A stretch of 59,458 nucleotides of DNA, taken from contig JALHOD010000020.1 of NCBI GenBank assembly GCA_022843165.1, forward strand, positions 1 to 59,458, written 5' to 3'. Source of the stretch: Pseudorhodoplanes sp. (GTDB lineage: Bacteria; Pseudomonadota; Alphaproteobacteria; Rhizobiales; Xanthobacteraceae). Numbering within the stretch: position 1 is the first letter of the stretch; each line of letters begins with the position of its first letter. Position numbers and translations under genes: made by a program. Shown here piece by piece: positions 32,517-42,595 of the stretch. The notes beneath the pieces were generated by a model that saw only the letters and a list, made by a program, of their open reading frames with translations, had not been told where the DNA came from and did no database searches.

Positions 32517-34277
32517 TCACACCATCACCTTGCCTTCTTCCGTGATCGCATCCTCGATGCTTTCGCCGGCGTCGCCCAGGATCATCTCGTTATGCGCACG
32601 GCCGGACGGAATCATCGGGAAGCAGTTCTCGTTCTGGTCGACCACGCAATCGAAGATCACCGGCTTGTCGACGTCGATCATCTCCTTGATCGCCCGGTCG
32701 AGATCGCCCGGCTTGGTGCAGCGGATGCCGACGGCGTGATAGGCCTCGGCAAGCTTGACGAAGTCCGGCAGCGCCTCGGAATAGCTCTCCGAATAGCGCC
32801 CGCCATGCAGCAATTCCTGCCACTGGCGCACCATGCCCATGTATTGGTTGTTGAGAATGAAAATCTTGATCGGCAGCCGGTACTGCACCGCCGTCGAGAT
32901 TTCCTGCATCGTCATCAGCACCGAGGCTTCACCGGCGATGTCGATGACGAGCGAATCCGGATGCGCCATTTGCACGCCGACCGCGGCCGGCAGGCCATAA
33001 CCCATGGTGCCGAGACCGCCCGAGGTCATCCAGCGGTTCGGCTGCTCGAAACGATAATGCTGCGCTGCCCACATCTGATGCTGGCCGACTTCGGTCGTGA
33101 TGTAGGTGTCCCTGCCCTTGGTCAGCTCGTACAGCCGCTGGATCGCATATTGCGGCTTGATCACCGTATCCGAGTTCTTGAAGCTGAGCGACTTGCGCGC
33201 GCGCCAGCCGTCGACCTGTTTCCACCACTCGGCCAAAGCCTTCTTGTCGGGCTGCGCCGAGGTGCCGCGCCACAGACGGATCATGTCGTCGAGCACATGT
33301 CCGCAATCGCCGACAATGCCGACATCGACCTTCACCGTCTTGTTGATCGAGGACGGATCTATATCGACATGAATCTTCCGCGATCCCGGTGAAAACGCAT
33401 CCAGCCGTCCGGTGATGCGATCATCGAAGCGTGCACCGATGCAGATCATAAGATCGCAATCGTGCATCGCCCAGTTCGCTTCATAGGTGCCGTGCATGCC
33501 GAGCATGCCGAGCCATTGCGGATCGGCGGCCGGATAGGTGCCGAGCCCCATCAGCGTGGAGGTGATCGGATAGCCGGTCAGCTTGACGAGCTCGCGCAGC
33601 AGATGCGTGGCTTCCTTGCCGGAATTGATGACGCCGCCGCCGGTGTAAAATACCGGCCGCTTTGCTTTCGACATCAGTTCCACCGCGGACTTGATCTTCT
33701 CCATGTCGCCCTTGAGCCGGGGCGTATAGGTCTTGTGCTTGACGTTGGTCGGACCGGTATAGATGCCTTTGGCGAACTGCACGTCCTTCGGGATGTCGAT
33801 CACCACCGGCCCCGGGCGTCCGTTTGCGGCAATGTAGAAGGCCTCGTGCAGGATGCGCGGCAGATCGGCGATATTCTTCACCAGATAATTGTGCTTGGTG
33901 CAGGGCCGCGTGATGCCCACCGTGTCGCATTCCTGGAACGCGTCGTTGCCGATCAGGTGCGTCGGAACCTGTCCGGTGATGCAGACCAGCGGAATCGAAT
34001 CCATCAGCGCGTCGGTGAGACCGGTGACCGCGTTGGTCGCGCCGGGACCCGACGTCACCAGCACACAGCCGACCTTGCCGGTCGAGCGTGCATAACCTTC
34101 CGCCGCATGCACCGCGCCCTGCTCGTGCCGCACCAGAATATGCTGCACCTTCTCCTGCTGAAACAGCGCATCATAGATCGGCAACACGGCGCCGCCGGGA
34201 TAGCCGAAGATGTGCTTCACGCCCTGGTCGGCGAGCGCCTCGATGACCATCTCGGCCCCGGTCATTTCCTTGCTCAT
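32517..34277 (-). CDS. ilvI: Acetolactate synthase large subunit
   Basis: 586 residues. TPP/FAD-dependent three-domain enzyme: GYPGGAVLPIYDAL with catalytic Glu region RHEQGAVHAAEGYARSTGK, central FAD region, and C-terminal TPP-binding GEASVLMTMQEISTAVQY. Start at 34277 (GGAG 8 nt upstream). It joins two pyruvates, or pyruvate and 2-ketobutyrate. Preceded by a promoter, leader peptide and attenuator (34319-34487). Confidence 0.95.
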   Translation of the reverse strand: MSKEMTGAEMVIEALADQGVKHIFGYPGGAVLPIYDALFQQEKVQHILVRHEQGAVHAAEGYARSTGKVGCVLVTSGPGATNAVTGLTDALMDSIPLVCITGQVPTHLIGNDAFQECDTVGITRPCTKHNYLVKNIADLPRILHEAFYIAANGRPGPVVIDIPKDVQFAKGIYTGPTNVKHKTYTPRLKGDMEKIKSAVELMSKAKRPVFYTGGGVINSGKEATHLLRELVKLTGYPITSTLMGLGTYPAADPQWLGMLGMHGTYEANWAMHDCDLMICIGARFDDRITGRLDAFSPGSRKIHVDIDPSSINKTVKVDVGIVGDCGHVLDDMIRLWRGTSAQPDKKALAEWWKQVDGWRARKSLSFKNSDTVIKPQYAIQRLYELTKGRDTYITTEVGQHQMWAAQHYRFEQPNRWMTSGGLGTMGYGLPAAVGVQMAHPDSLVIDIAGEASVLMTMQEISTAVQYRLPIKIFILNNQYMGMVRQWQELLHGGRYSESYSEALPDFVKLAEAYHAVGIRCTKPGDLDRAIKEMIDVDKPVIFDCVVDQNENCFPMIPSGRAHNEMILGDAGESIEDAITEEGKVMV

Positions 34278-34318
34278 GGTCTGCTCCACTCGAACTCTGT
34301 CTGGCCTGCTCCGGAATC

Positions 34319-34340
34319 AAAAAGGGCCCCGAAGGACCCC
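34319..34340 (-). terminator. Attenuator terminator of the ilvIH operon
   Basis: On the minus strand GGGTCC-TTCG-GGGCCC followed by TTTTT: a six-pair stem (one G-U pair) with a stable UUCG tetraloop and U-run. It lies 28 nt after the leader stop and 42 nt before ilvI. In a leader with Ile/Leu/Val codons this is the classical attenuator terminator. Confidence 0.85.
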
Positions 34341-34367
34341 GTCAGCGCACCGCCTCTCGCGGGATGG

Positions 34368-34427
34368 TCATCCACCCGCGGCGATGCGCCTTCCTACTAC
34401 GACAAGCGAAATAAAATTGCGTGACAT
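34368..34427 (-). CDS. Leader peptide of the ilvIH attenuator
   Basis: 19 residues, MSRNFISLVVVGRRIAAGG, with Ile-Ser-Leu-Val-Val-Val in the middle. Ribosome stalling at low Val/Leu/Ile would prevent the downstream terminator. The stop lies in a hairpin GGGTGG-ATGA-CCATCC that can act as the pause structure. The ATG is about 25 nt after the predicted transcription start. Confidence 0.85.
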   Translation of the reverse strand: MSRNFISLVVVGRRIAAGG

Positions 34428-34458
34428 AGGTCTATCCAGAACGAAGATTTCGCGAATT

Positions 34459-34487
34459 TTTATATAGTCATCCCAGTCCTTGGTCAA
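34459..34487 (-). promoter_or_regulatory. Sigma-70-type promoter for ilvIH
   Basis: On the minus strand -35 TTGACC (34482-34487), exactly 17 bp spacer, -10 TATAAA (34459-34464). Transcription would start near 34452, shortly before the leader peptide. It is the cleanest promoter in the window. Confidence 0.8.
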
Positions 34488-34557
34488 GAGAAGTCGTTTT
34501 CAGCCCTTTGTGGATGGAACCCGTTATTGTGAGTATGAAACGGCGTCTTTCGGGGAC

Positions 34558-34902
34558 ATGGCCATGCAAACATCTAGAACCGTCCTGGCCGGGCTTGCCT
34601 GCCTCGCTCTGCTGCTCCCGGTGCCAGTTCTCAGCCAGTCCGCCCCGCCGACGACCCAGGAGGCCCCAGCCGCGGCCAAGGAGACGCTGCGCAAGCGGGC
34701 CTGGGACAAGGTCTCCGGCAACTGGAAGCGCTTCAAGGGCAGCGTGCGCCAGCGCTGGGGCAAGCTGACGCATAACGAGATCCAGCAGGCCCAGGGCCGC
34801 CGCGAAGTTCTCAACGGCTTCATCCAGTCCCGCTACGGGATCGACCGCGAGGCGGCCGACCGCCAGATCGACGACTGGCTGAAACTGCAGAAGATGAAAT
34901 AG
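34558..34902 (+). CDS. Secreted CsbD-like protein
   Basis: 114 residues from 34558 (ATG at 34564 is an alternative with better-spaced GGGGA). Signal peptide, then a Pro/Ala linker, then a CsbD-like domain: NWKRFKGSVRQRWGKLTHNE and RYGIDREAADRQIDDWLKLQ. CsbD proteins are small stress-linked proteins; a signal peptide on one is less common and suggests a periplasmic location. Divergent from ilvI. Confidence 0.75.
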   Translation: MAMQTSRTVLAGLACLALLLPVPVLSQSAPPTTQEAPAAAKETLRKRAWDKVSGNWKRFKGSVRQRWGKLTHNEIQQAQGRREVLNGFIQSRYGIDREAADRQIDDWLKLQKMK

Positions 34903-34916
34903 CCGTCCGGCGCGGC

Positions 34917-35861
34917 TTAGGCCTGCGCGGCTGACATCGCCTTCAGAACTGCCGCCATCCCCTCTTCCGGCTTCATCCAGATCCATCCCGGCATCTGGTT
35001 GCGAAACCAGGTGACCTGCCGTTTGGCATAGCGGCGGGTATCCATCTTGCCGCCCTCGGCGGCTTCAACGAGCGATATCTCGCCGCGCAAATAGCGGCGC
35101 AGCCACGGCACGCCGTGCGCCTTCATCGCCGGGAGATGCTCCGCCAGGTGGCGGGCATCCAGCGCACGCACTTCCTCCAGCGCGCCAGCGTCCAGCATCA
35201 GGTCGAACCGCGTCTCGATCCGGCGTTTCAGTTCGCCGCGATCCGGCGTGAGGAAGACTTTGACGGTGCGCGCGGGAGCGAGCACCGGCGGCATGCCGTC
35301 GCGATGCCAGTCCGAGATCGGCCGGCCGGTCGACTCCACCACTTCCAGCGCCCGCAGAATACGCGACTGATCCCGCACCATGACGCGCGCGGCGGTGACC
35401 GAATCGCGCGACTGCAATTCGGCATGCAACGACTCGACGCCCTCGCTTTCCAGGCGCGCGCGCAGTCCTGCCCGGATATCAGGATCGATCGGCGGAATGG
35501 CCGCGAGGCCTGTCGTCAGCGCCCTGAAATAAAGCCCGGTGCCGCCGACCAGGATCGGCATCCGTCCCGCGCCATGCGCGTCCGAAACGCTGCGCTGCGC
35601 GTCGGCCAGCCAGCGGCCGACCGAATAATTTTCAGCCGCATCGACATGACCGTAAAGCTGGTGCGGCGCCCGTGCTTCTTCCTCCGGAGTCGGGCGCGCG
35701 GTGATGATGCGCAGATCACGATAGACCTGCATGGAATCGACATTGATCACAACGCCGCCCAGGCGCTCGGCCAGGGCGAGTGCCAGGGCGGACTTGCCGC
35801 TCGCGGTCGGCCCTGCAATAAGCACGGCATCCTGGCGCCGTTCCCTGCCCCGATCGCTCAT
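34917..35861 (-). CDS. miaA: tRNA dimethylallyltransferase
   Basis: 314 residues. P-loop [16 protein letters not shown], then [30 protein letters not shown] and DWHRDG. It adds the isopentenyl group to A37 of tRNAs reading UNN codons. Start at 35861 leaves three bases to the serB start on the opposite strand; an in-frame ATG at 35873 would make the two genes overlap. Confidence 0.94.
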   Translation of the reverse strand: MSDRGRERRQDAVLIAGPTASGKSALALALAERLGGVVINVDSMQVYRDLRIITARPTPEEEARAPHQLYGHVDAAENYSVGRWLADAQRSVSDAHGAGRMPILVGGTGLYFRALTTGLAAIPPIDPDIRAGLRARLESEGVESLHAELQSRDSVTAARVMVRDQSRILRALEVVESTGRPISDWHRDGMPPVLAPARTVKVFLTPDRGELKRRIETRFDLMLDAGALEEVRALDARHLAEHLPAMKAHGVPWLRRYLRGEISLVEAAEGGKMDTRRYAKRQVTWFRNQMPGWIWMKPEEGMAAVLKAMSAAQA

Positions 35862-35864
35862 CGC

Positions 35865-36764
35865 ATGACTCACATCGCAACCCTGATTGCCAACCCGACC
35901 GGACCCGCCTTCGGCGAGGACACCGTCGCGCGGGCGCAACCTGCCCTGTCGGGTGCCGGCGCCGTGTGCTGGCTCGATCGCGGCATCGCCGCCGACATTC
36001 CCTTTACCCCGGATAAAGGCGCCGACCAACGTGTTCTCGCCGATCTGGTGCGCGCGAGGCTCAACGGCGCGCCCATCGATGTGGTGGTGCAGCCCATTGA
36101 ACACCGCCGCAAGGCGCTGTTCGTCGCCGACATGGACTCCACCATCATCGCACAGGAATGCATCGACGAACTGGCCGATCTGGTCGGACTCAGGGGGCAT
36201 GTTTCCGCCATCACCGAGCGGGCCATGCGCGGTGAGATCGCCTTCGAGCCGGCCTTGCGGGAACGGGTCGCGCTGCTCAAGGGCCTGCCGGAATCCGTGG
36301 TGGAAGATGTCATCGCACAGCGCATAACGCTTACCCCCGGCGCAAAGACGCTTGTCGCCACCATGCGCCGGCACGGGGCGCATACTTGCCTGGTCTCCGG
36401 CGGCTTCTCGCTGTTCACGCAGCGGATCGCAGGCATGATCGGTTTCGACGAGAGTCACGCCAACACGCTGCTGATCCAAGACGGCAAGATGATCGGCGAA
36501 GTCGAGGAACCGATCCTGGGCCGCGAAGCCAAGCTCGACACGCTGCTCGAACTGGCGCGGCATCTGCGCGTGCCGCTGGAAGCGACGCTGGCCGTCGGCG
36601 ATGGCGCCAACGATCTCGCCATGATCGGGCGCGCCGGGCTGGGCGTGGCCTATCACGCCAAGCCGGCGGTGGCCTCCGCCGCGCATGCGCGCATCGATCA
36701 CAGCGACCTGACTGCGTTGCTGTATATGCAGGGATACAGGCGGGACGACTTCGTCAATCCCTAG
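35865..36764 (+). CDS. serB: Phosphoserine phosphatase
   Basis: 299 residues. The N-terminal 80 residues are an ACT-like part; the HAD domain has [17 protein letters not shown] (nucleophile Asp), [15 protein letters not shown] (motif II) and [17 protein letters not shown] (motif III). It makes serine from phosphoserine. Head to head with miaA with three bases between start codons. Confidence 0.94.
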   Translation: MTHIATLIANPTGPAFGEDTVARAQPALSGAGAVCWLDRGIAADIPFTPDKGADQRVLADLVRARLNGAPIDVVVQPIEHRRKALFVADMDSTIIAQECIDELADLVGLRGHVSAITERAMRGEIAFEPALRERVALLKGLPESVVEDVIAQRITLTPGAKTLVATMRRHGAHTCLVSGGFSLFTQRIAGMIGFDESHANTLLIQDGKMIGEVEEPILGREAKLDTLLELARHLRVPLEATLAVGDGANDLAMIGRAGLGVAYHAKPAVASAAHARIDHSDLTALLYMQGYRRDDFVNP

Positions 36765-36780
36765 CCGGGATGCTCCGGCG

Positions 36781-37062
36781 TCAGCGCTGAGCCGGCGCGA
36801 CCTTGCGCGGACGAACCCGCCGCAGCACCGCGACAATATCCTGACGGCTGCACACGACCGCGCCGCGCGCAATCGCCAGCCGCCGTTCATATCCCGTCAG
36901 ATCGTAGTGAGGCGCGCCGGTTTTCGGCGGCCCCTGGTAGGAAGTCCGCTTCAGGCCAAGCAGCGCCGCAAACCTGTGCAACTCGCTTATGTCGTCGGCC
37001 AGCAGATGACACCATCGCAGTCCCTGCCAGGACCACATCGCGTCATCGACATAGACCGGCAT
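36781..37062 (-). CDS. DUF4031 protein
   Basis: 93 residues. [20 protein letters not shown] and [19 protein letters not shown] are the DUF4031 signature; [18 protein letters not shown] follows. Function of the family unknown; it could be a small nuclease-like fold. Convergent with serB, upstream of nothing else on its strand within 1 kb in its direction except miaA. Confidence 0.8.
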   Translation of the reverse strand: MPVYVDDAMWSWQGLRWCHLLADDISELHRFAALLGLKRTSYQGPPKTGAPHYDLTGYERRLAIARGAVVCSRQDIVAVLRRVRPRKVAPAQR

Positions 37063-37083
37063 GCAGTTCCGGTCCTGTGAAGT

Positions 37084-38628
37084 CTATTGCAGGCCCAGCG
37101 CGACGAATCGCAATTCCCCCGCGGCATTGGCGACCAGAAGCAGCGCGGACTTGCGCCCGTCCTTCTTGAGCTTGTCGATCTTCTTCTGGAAGTCGTCGGC
37201 ATTCGCGACCGCTTCCTGCGCCACCTCGACGATCACGTCGCCCGCCGACAGCCGTTTCTCGGCAGCGGCCGACGACGGATCGATGGCGGTGATCACGACA
37301 CCCTTGATCGTGTCCTTGATCTTGTAGCGCTTGCGCAGTTCGTCAGAAATATTGGCGAGGTCGAGACCGAGCGCTTTCTTGACGACGCTCTTTTCCTTGT
37401 CCTGCGGTGTGGTGCTGCGCGCGGAGGCCGGCTGCGGCTTCTCGCCGTCCTCAAGACGGCCGAGTTTCACCGTCTTTCTCTCTTCCTTGCCCTTCCGAAT
37501 GATGACGACCTCGACATCCTTGCCGACCGCGGTGTCGGCCACGATGCGCGGCAGATCGCGCATCGCCTTCACATCCTTGCCGTCGAACCTGATGACAATA
37601 TCGCCGGGCTCGATACCGGCCGGCTTGGCCGGACCTTTGTCGTCGATTCCGGCGATCAGCGCGCCGCGCGCCTGCTTGAGGCCGAGGCTTTCGGCGATGT
37701 CGTCGGTGACTTCCTGGATGCGCACCCCGAGCCAGCCGCGGCGGGTCTCGCCGAATTGCCGCAACTGGTCGATCACCGCCGTCACCGTCTTCGACGGCAC
37801 GGCGAAGCCGATACCGATCGAGCCTCCGGACGGCGAGATGATCGCCGTGTTCACGCCGATCACATCGCCGTTGAGGTTGAACAGCGGGCCGCCGGAATTG
37901 CCGCGATTGATGGCGGCATCGGTCTGGATGTAATTGTCATAAGGCCCCGAATTGATGTCGCGGTTGCGCGCCGAGACAATGCCGGCGCTAACCGAACCGC
38001 CGAGGCTGAACGGATTGCCGATCGCAATCACCCATTCGCCAAGTCGCAGTTTTTCGGAATCGCCGAATTTCACCGCCTTGAGCGGCTTGTCGGACGTCAC
38101 CTTCAAAAGCGCGATATCGGTCTTCTGGTCGCGGCCGACGATTTCCGCTTTCAGCCGCGCACCGTCATTGAAAACGACGGTGACTTCGTCGGCTTCCGCA
38201 ATGACATGATTGTTGGTGACCACGAGGCCGGAAGCGTCGATCACAAATCCCGAGCCAAGCGAATTGACGCGCCGCGGTGCGTTCGGAGTCTGGTTCTCGC
38301 CCTGCTGTCCGCCCGGGCCACGCCGGTTTTTGAAAAACTCCTCAAAAAATTCCTCGAACGGCGACCCCGGGGGCACCTGCGGTGTCTGGTTCTGGCCCTG
38401 CTGGCCCTGACCGGGACGCGCGGGAGAGCGGGCATTGCCCTCCACTTTCTGCGATGTGGAGATATTCACCACCGCGTCGATCACCGTTTCCGCCACATCC
38501 GCGATGCCGTCCGGGCCGCGCGCCGAGGCGGGAACTGTCAGCGCCGGCAACGCGATCGCAGCGGCGGCCAGCAAAGCCAAGGCCGGGCGGCGCGCCGTCT
38601 CAAGGGATCGGGCAAAAAATGCGGACAT
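37084..38628 (-). CDS. DegP/Do-family periplasmic serine protease
   Basis: 514 residues. Signal peptide LALLAAAAIALPALTVPASA; catalytic triad His141 (VTNNHVI), Asp171 (KTDIALLKV) and Ser245 (NRGNSGGPL); two PDZ domains (RGWLGVRIQEVTDDIAESLG and IKGVVITAIDPSSAAAEKRL). A Gln/Pro-rich LA-type loop (66-120) precedes the protease core. Degrades misfolded envelope proteins. Start at 38628 (AGGAG upstream). Downstream of hflKC and DUF2065 genes in the usual alphaproteobacterial order. Confidence 0.92.
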   Translation of the reverse strand: MSAFFARSLETARRPALALLAAAAIALPALTVPASARGPDGIADVAETVIDAVVNISTSQKVEGNARSPARPGQGQQGQNQTPQVPPGSPFEEFFEEFFKNRRGPGGQQGENQTPNAPRRVNSLGSGFVIDASGLVVTNNHVIAEADEVTVVFNDGARLKAEIVGRDQKTDIALLKVTSDKPLKAVKFGDSEKLRLGEWVIAIGNPFSLGGSVSAGIVSARNRDINSGPYDNYIQTDAAINRGNSGGPLFNLNGDVIGVNTAIISPSGGSIGIGFAVPSKTVTAVIDQLRQFGETRRGWLGVRIQEVTDDIAESLGLKQARGALIAGIDDKGPAKPAGIEPGDIVIRFDGKDVKAMRDLPRIVADTAVGKDVEVVIIRKGKEERKTVKLGRLEDGEKPQPASARSTTPQDKEKSVVKKALGLDLANISDELRKRYKIKDTIKGVVITAIDPSSAAAEKRLSAGDVIVEVAQEAVANADDFQKKIDKLKKDGRKSALLLVANAAGELRFVALGLQ

Positions 38629-38796
38629 GATCTTCGGGGCTCCTGGAAAACGGCATAGCATGACACTGCCCCTGTCAGCGCAAGGGTGCAAGGGCAAGGC
38701 CGCTGGCCGCCATTAGCTCAGGGATTGGGGCGGAAAAGCGGCCTGAATTCCGAGGCCGGATCATTCTCACAAAGCCGTGTGCAGGCTGCGGCGACG

Positions 38797-38982
38797 CTAT
38801 CCGCGCACCGCCCAGATCAGGATCACGCCGATCACGGCGGAGGAGATTCCCACGATTCGCAACGCCGCATCATTGGCCTCCATCACGCTGGCCATGGCGC
38901 GCTTGGTCCAGTCCGGGAAGGCTGCGAACAGCAACCCTTCCAGAACGAATACAAGACCGAGTGCGACGAAAAAATCGGACAT
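38797..38982 (-). CDS. DUF2065 membrane protein
   Basis: 61 residues: MSDFFVALGLVFVLEGLLFA, then FPDWTKRAMASVMEANDAAL and a second helix GISSAVIGVILIWAVRG. Two membrane helices in hairpin form, the DUF2065 (YjeT-like) family, usually located directly after hflC as here. Function unknown. Confidence 0.85.
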   Translation of the reverse strand: MSDFFVALGLVFVLEGLLFAAFPDWTKRAMASVMEANDAALRIVGISSAVIGVILIWAVRG

Positions 38983-39020
38983 TCCGGAAATCCGTGCGCA
39001 CCCGCCCCTGAACAATCGTC

Positions 39021-39941
39021 TCAGCGCGGCGGACTTTGCTGGGCCGGCGTGCCGGTGGCGCCTTCGCGCGGCTTGCCGCTCGGATCGACGAAATAGCGGA
39101 AGAATTCCGAGTCCGGCTTCAGCACCATGCGGGTATCGGTGTGGCGTAATCCCGCTTCATAGGCCTGCATCGACCGATAGAACGAGAAGAACTCCGCGTC
39201 GCGATTGAACGCCTCCGCGAAAATCCGGTTGCGGGTGGCGTCGCCCTCGCCGCGGACCTGTTCGGATTTCGAGGTCGCATCGGCGATCAGAACCGTCACG
39301 TCACGATCGGCGCGCGAGCGGATTTCCTGGCCGCGCTGGTTGCCCTGGGCCCGGAATTCCGCGGCTTCCCGTTGACGCTCGGTCTGCATGCGCTGATAGA
39401 CCGCCTGGCTGTTCTGTTCTGGCAGATCGGCGCGGCGGATGCGGACATCCACCACGTTGATGCCGTAGCGCTCGGCTTCGCGGTCGAGCTGCTCGCGAAT
39501 GCGTCCCATCAATTGCTGACGTTCGTCGCGAACCAGCGACTGGAACGAGGCCTCGCCCAGCACACGGCGCAGAGCCGAATTCAGCAACGTCGACAATTGC
39601 GAATTCGCCGCCTGCACGGTGTTGATGGCCTGATAGAATCTCAGCGGATCGACGATCTTGTAACGCGCGAAGGCATCCACCACGAGACGCTTCTGATCCG
39701 AGGCGATAACTTCCTGCGCCGGATTTTCGAGATCGAGAATGCGCTTATCGATGTAGATCACGTTGTCGATAAACGGCATCTTGAAATGCAGACCCGCTTC
39801 ATTGACCATGCGGATCGGCTGGCCGAGACGAACCACCAGCGCCTGGCGGGTCTGGTAGACTGTGAAAATGGAGCTGTAGCCGACGACCGCGGCTGCGATG
39901 ATGAGGATGAGGGCAACGCCTCCGGCAATACCGAGCCTCAT
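39021..39941 (-). CDS. hflC: HflC, SPFH-domain FtsH modulator
   Basis: 306 residues. N-terminal membrane anchor GVALILIIAAAVVGYSSIFT, then SPFH/prohibitin domain (QALVVRLGQPIRMVNEAGLH) and coiled-coil with RAEFR-type repeats (QREAAEFRAQGNQRGQEIRS). Forms the periplasmic HflKC cage around FtsH. ATG overlaps hflK stop (ATGA). Confidence 0.93.
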   Translation of the reverse strand: MRLGIAGGVALILIIAAAVVGYSSIFTVYQTRQALVVRLGQPIRMVNEAGLHFKMPFIDNVIYIDKRILDLENPAQEVIASDQKRLVVDAFARYKIVDPLRFYQAINTVQAANSQLSTLLNSALRRVLGEASFQSLVRDERQQLMGRIREQLDREAERYGINVVDVRIRRADLPEQNSQAVYQRMQTERQREAAEFRAQGNQRGQEIRSRADRDVTVLIADATSKSEQVRGEGDATRNRIFAEAFNRDAEFFSFYRSMQAYEAGLRHTDTRMVLKPDSEFFRYFVDPSGKPREGATGTPAQQSPPR

Positions 39942-41068
39942 TGGGTGCCTCCCGTCCGGCGCTGCGGCTGTTGCGGAGCCTGCGGCCGCGCGATTTCATT
40001 CAAGGGAAGGTAGGGCACGACGCCGCTGCCGGTACCTGAATCCAGAATGATCTTGTCGGTACCGCCGAACAGCCGTTCCATGGTTTCGAGATACATGCGC
40101 TGGCGCGTAACCTGCGGCGCCTTGGCATATTCCTCGTAAACCTTCAGAAAGCGCGAGGTCTGACCGGTCGCTTCCGCCACCGTCTGCTCGCGATAGGCTT
40201 CTGCAGCCTGCAATATCTGCGCGACCCGGCCGCGCGCTTCCGGCACGACGCGGTTGGCGTAGGTCTGCGCCTCGTTCTGCGCACGCTCGAGGTCGGCGCG
40301 CGCCGCCTGCACGTCGCGGAACGCATCGATAACCTGCGCCGGCGGATCGACCTTCTGCATCTGCACCTGGGTGATCAGAATGCCGGCGCCGTATTCGTCC
40401 AGCGTCTTCTGCATCAGGTCCTGCACGGCGTTTTCAATGTTCTGCCGCGCGCCGGTCAGAACCGGCTGGATGTTCGAACGGCCGACCACTTCGCGCATCG
40501 CGCTTTCGGCCACTGCCTTCACCGTGCCTTCGGGGTTCTGGATGTTGAACAGGTAATTGCCGGCCTCGTTCGGCTTGATCTTCCACAGCACGGCGAAATC
40601 GACATCGACGATATTCTCGTCGCCGGTCAGCATCAGGCTTTCTTCCGGAACGTCGCGCATCGTGGTGCCGCGGCGCGCATCATCGACCAGCCGCATTCCG
40701 ACATCGATGCGATTGATGCGCTCGATATTGGGCGTGAGCACCGTCTCGATCGGATAGGGCAAATGATAGTTCAGGCCGGGCACGGTATCGCGGACATATT
40801 TTCCGAACCGCATCACGACGCCGAGTTCGCCGGGCTCGACCCGGTAGAAGCCGGAAAAGCCCCAGACCACGACCGCGGCCAGCGTCAGCAGCAGGATGCC
40901 GCGGCCGCCGAGATTGCCGCCCGGCAGGACGTTTTTCAGCTTGTCCTGACTGCGACGAAGGAGGTCTTCCAGATCGGGCGGCGTCGAGCCTCCCGATTGA
41001 GGACCCGAACCCCAAGGACCCTTCGGGCCCGAACCCCAGGGCCCGCCGCCCTGATTGCTCCACGGCAT
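39938..41068 (-). CDS. hflK: HflK, SPFH-domain FtsH modulator
   Basis: 376 residues. Gly/Pro-rich cytoplasmic N-terminus MPWSNQGGGPWGSGPKGPWG, membrane helix GRGILLLTLAAVVVWGFSGF, then SPFH domain YRVEPGELGVVMRFGKYVRD and a coiled-coil. The C-terminal PYLPLNEIARPQAPQQPQRR is proline-rich. Partner of HflC. Confidence 0.93.
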   Translation of the reverse strand: MPWSNQGGGPWGSGPKGPWGSGPQSGGSTPPDLEDLLRRSQDKLKNVLPGGNLGGRGILLLTLAAVVVWGFSGFYRVEPGELGVVMRFGKYVRDTVPGLNYHLPYPIETVLTPNIERINRIDVGMRLVDDARRGTTMRDVPEESLMLTGDENIVDVDFAVLWKIKPNEAGNYLFNIQNPEGTVKAVAESAMREVVGRSNIQPVLTGARQNIENAVQDLMQKTLDEYGAGILITQVQMQKVDPPAQVIDAFRDVQAARADLERAQNEAQTYANRVVPEARGRVAQILQAAEAYREQTVAEATGQTSRFLKVYEEYAKAPQVTRQRMYLETMERLFGGTDKIILDSGTGSGVVPYLPLNEIARPQAPQQPQRRTGGTQ

Positions 41069-41162
41069 AGACACATCTCCTTGGACAGTCCGGATTTGCC
41101 CCGGCAGCCCGTGTTTCCCGGCCGGGGTTATAGGGGAGCGCAAGCCCCCTTACAACGCGCGT

Positions 41163-41708
41163 TCATGCCGCGCCCCGCCGCTCATAAGTTACGAAACTAA
41201 AGCCATAATCGTCGTCCGGTCCCTTCGGCTGCGGGCGGCGTTCGATTTCGCGCCAGAGCCCCGGGTCGATCTCGGGGAAATAGGTATCACCCTCTGGCCT
41301 TGCATGCACCTCTGTGATTACCAGACGTGCGGCCTGAGGCATTATTTGCTTAAAAATCTCCGTCCCGCCGATAATGGCAATGGAATCGGCATTCCGCCGC
41401 AAGGCGTCTCCGCGTGCCGCCTCCAGCGCTTTGGCGAGATCGGCGGCCACCAGAATGCCGGGAGCGGCGTAGGCAGGGTCACGGCTGATCACGATGTTGG
41501 TCCGCAGCGGCAGCGGACGCCCGATCGACAGATAGGTCTTGCGGCCCATCACCACCGGCCGGCCGATGGTCATGGACCGGAAATACTGCAGATCGGATTT
41601 GATCCGCCACGGCAGGGTGCCGTTGCGTCCGATCACCCCGTTCTCAGCGACAGCGACGACCAGAACGATGTCGATCGGCTGTGACGCTGACGCGCAGGTT
41701 CCGCTCAC
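41163..41708 (-). CDS. folA: Dihydrofolate reductase
   Basis: 181 residues. [20 protein letters not shown], then [20 protein letters not shown] and [20 protein letters not shown]. Reduces dihydrofolate with NADPH. GTG start at 41708 overlaps the thyA stop (GTGA), so translation is coupled to thyA, which consumes its product. Confidence 0.93.
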   Translation of the reverse strand: MSGTCASASQPIDIVLVVAVAENGVIGRNGTLPWRIKSDLQYFRSMTIGRPVVMGRKTYLSIGRPLPLRTNIVISRDPAYAAPGILVAADLAKALEAARGDALRRNADSIAIIGGTEIFKQIMPQAARLVITEVHARPEGDTYFPEIDPGLWREIERRPQPKGPDDDYGFSFVTYERRGAA

Positions 41709-42499
41709 ACCGCGACCTCGGCCTTGATATGCGGATGCGGGTCGTAGTTCTGCAAACGGAAATCCTCATAGCGGAAGGCGAACAGATCCTTTACGTCCGG
41801 ATTTATCGTCATCACCGGCAAAGCGCGCGGTGCGCGCGACAATTGCAGATGCGCCTGCTCGACATGATTGAGATAAAGATGCGCGTCGCCGAAGGTGTGA
41901 ATGAACTCGCCCGGTTTCAGGCCGGTCACCTGTGCCATCATCATGGTCAGCAGCGCATAGGATGCGATATTGAACGGCACGCCCAGGAAGATGTCGGCAG
42001 AGCGCTGATAGAGCTGGCAGGACAGCCGTCCCTTGGCGACATAGAACTGGAACAGGCAGTGGCAAGGCGGCAAGGCCATGCGATCGACGTCCGCGGGATT
42101 CCAGGCACTGACGATCAGCCGGCGGGAATCGGGATTGCGCTTGATCGCCGCGACGACATTCGCGAGCTGGTCGATGGCGCCGCCATCCGGCGTCGCCCAT
42201 GAGCGCCATTGCCGGCCATAGACCGGCCCGAGATCGCCTTTCGCGTCCGCCCATTCGTCCCAGATACGGACGCCGTTCTCATTCAGGTATTTGATGTTGG
42301 TGTCGCCGGCCAGGAACCAGAGCAATTCGTGAATAATGGATTTCACATGCAGCTTCTTGGTGGTGGTCAGCGGAAAGCCGTCTGCAAGATCGAAGCGCAT
42401 CTGGTGCCCGAACACCGACAGCGTGCCGATACCCGTGCGGTCGTGTTTCTCCACGCCGTCGGCGAGCACATGCTCCATCAGTTCCAGATATTGACGCAT
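41705..42499 (-). CDS. thyA: Thymidylate synthase
   Basis: 264 residues. Nucleophile Cys in [12 protein letters not shown], folate/dUMP-binding [17 protein letters not shown] and [20 protein letters not shown]. Methylates dUMP, releasing dihydrofolate for the downstream folA product. GAGG lies upstream of the ATG. Confidence 0.95.
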   Translation of the reverse strand: MRQYLELMEHVLADGVEKHDRTGIGTLSVFGHQMRFDLADGFPLTTTKKLHVKSIIHELLWFLAGDTNIKYLNENGVRIWDEWADAKGDLGPVYGRQWRSWATPDGGAIDQLANVVAAIKRNPDSRRLIVSAWNPADVDRMALPPCHCLFQFYVAKGRLSCQLYQRSADIFLGVPFNIASYALLTMMMAQVTGLKPGEFIHTFGDAHLYLNHVEQAHLQLSRAPRALPVMTINPDVKDLFAFRYEDFRLQNYDPHPHIKAEVAV

Positions 42500-42595
42500 G
42501 GCGGCGCCTCGCGACCTCGACTCGACTTGTCCCGCATATAATGCCGGGACCGCCGAAAACGAAACAGGGACTTTTTCGGCCTGATTTCAACGAAA

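Noticed and set aside
37087-38658. 523-codon plus-strand frame opposite the DegP-like gene
   Set aside because: Shadow of the protease gene, which shows a full catalytic triad.
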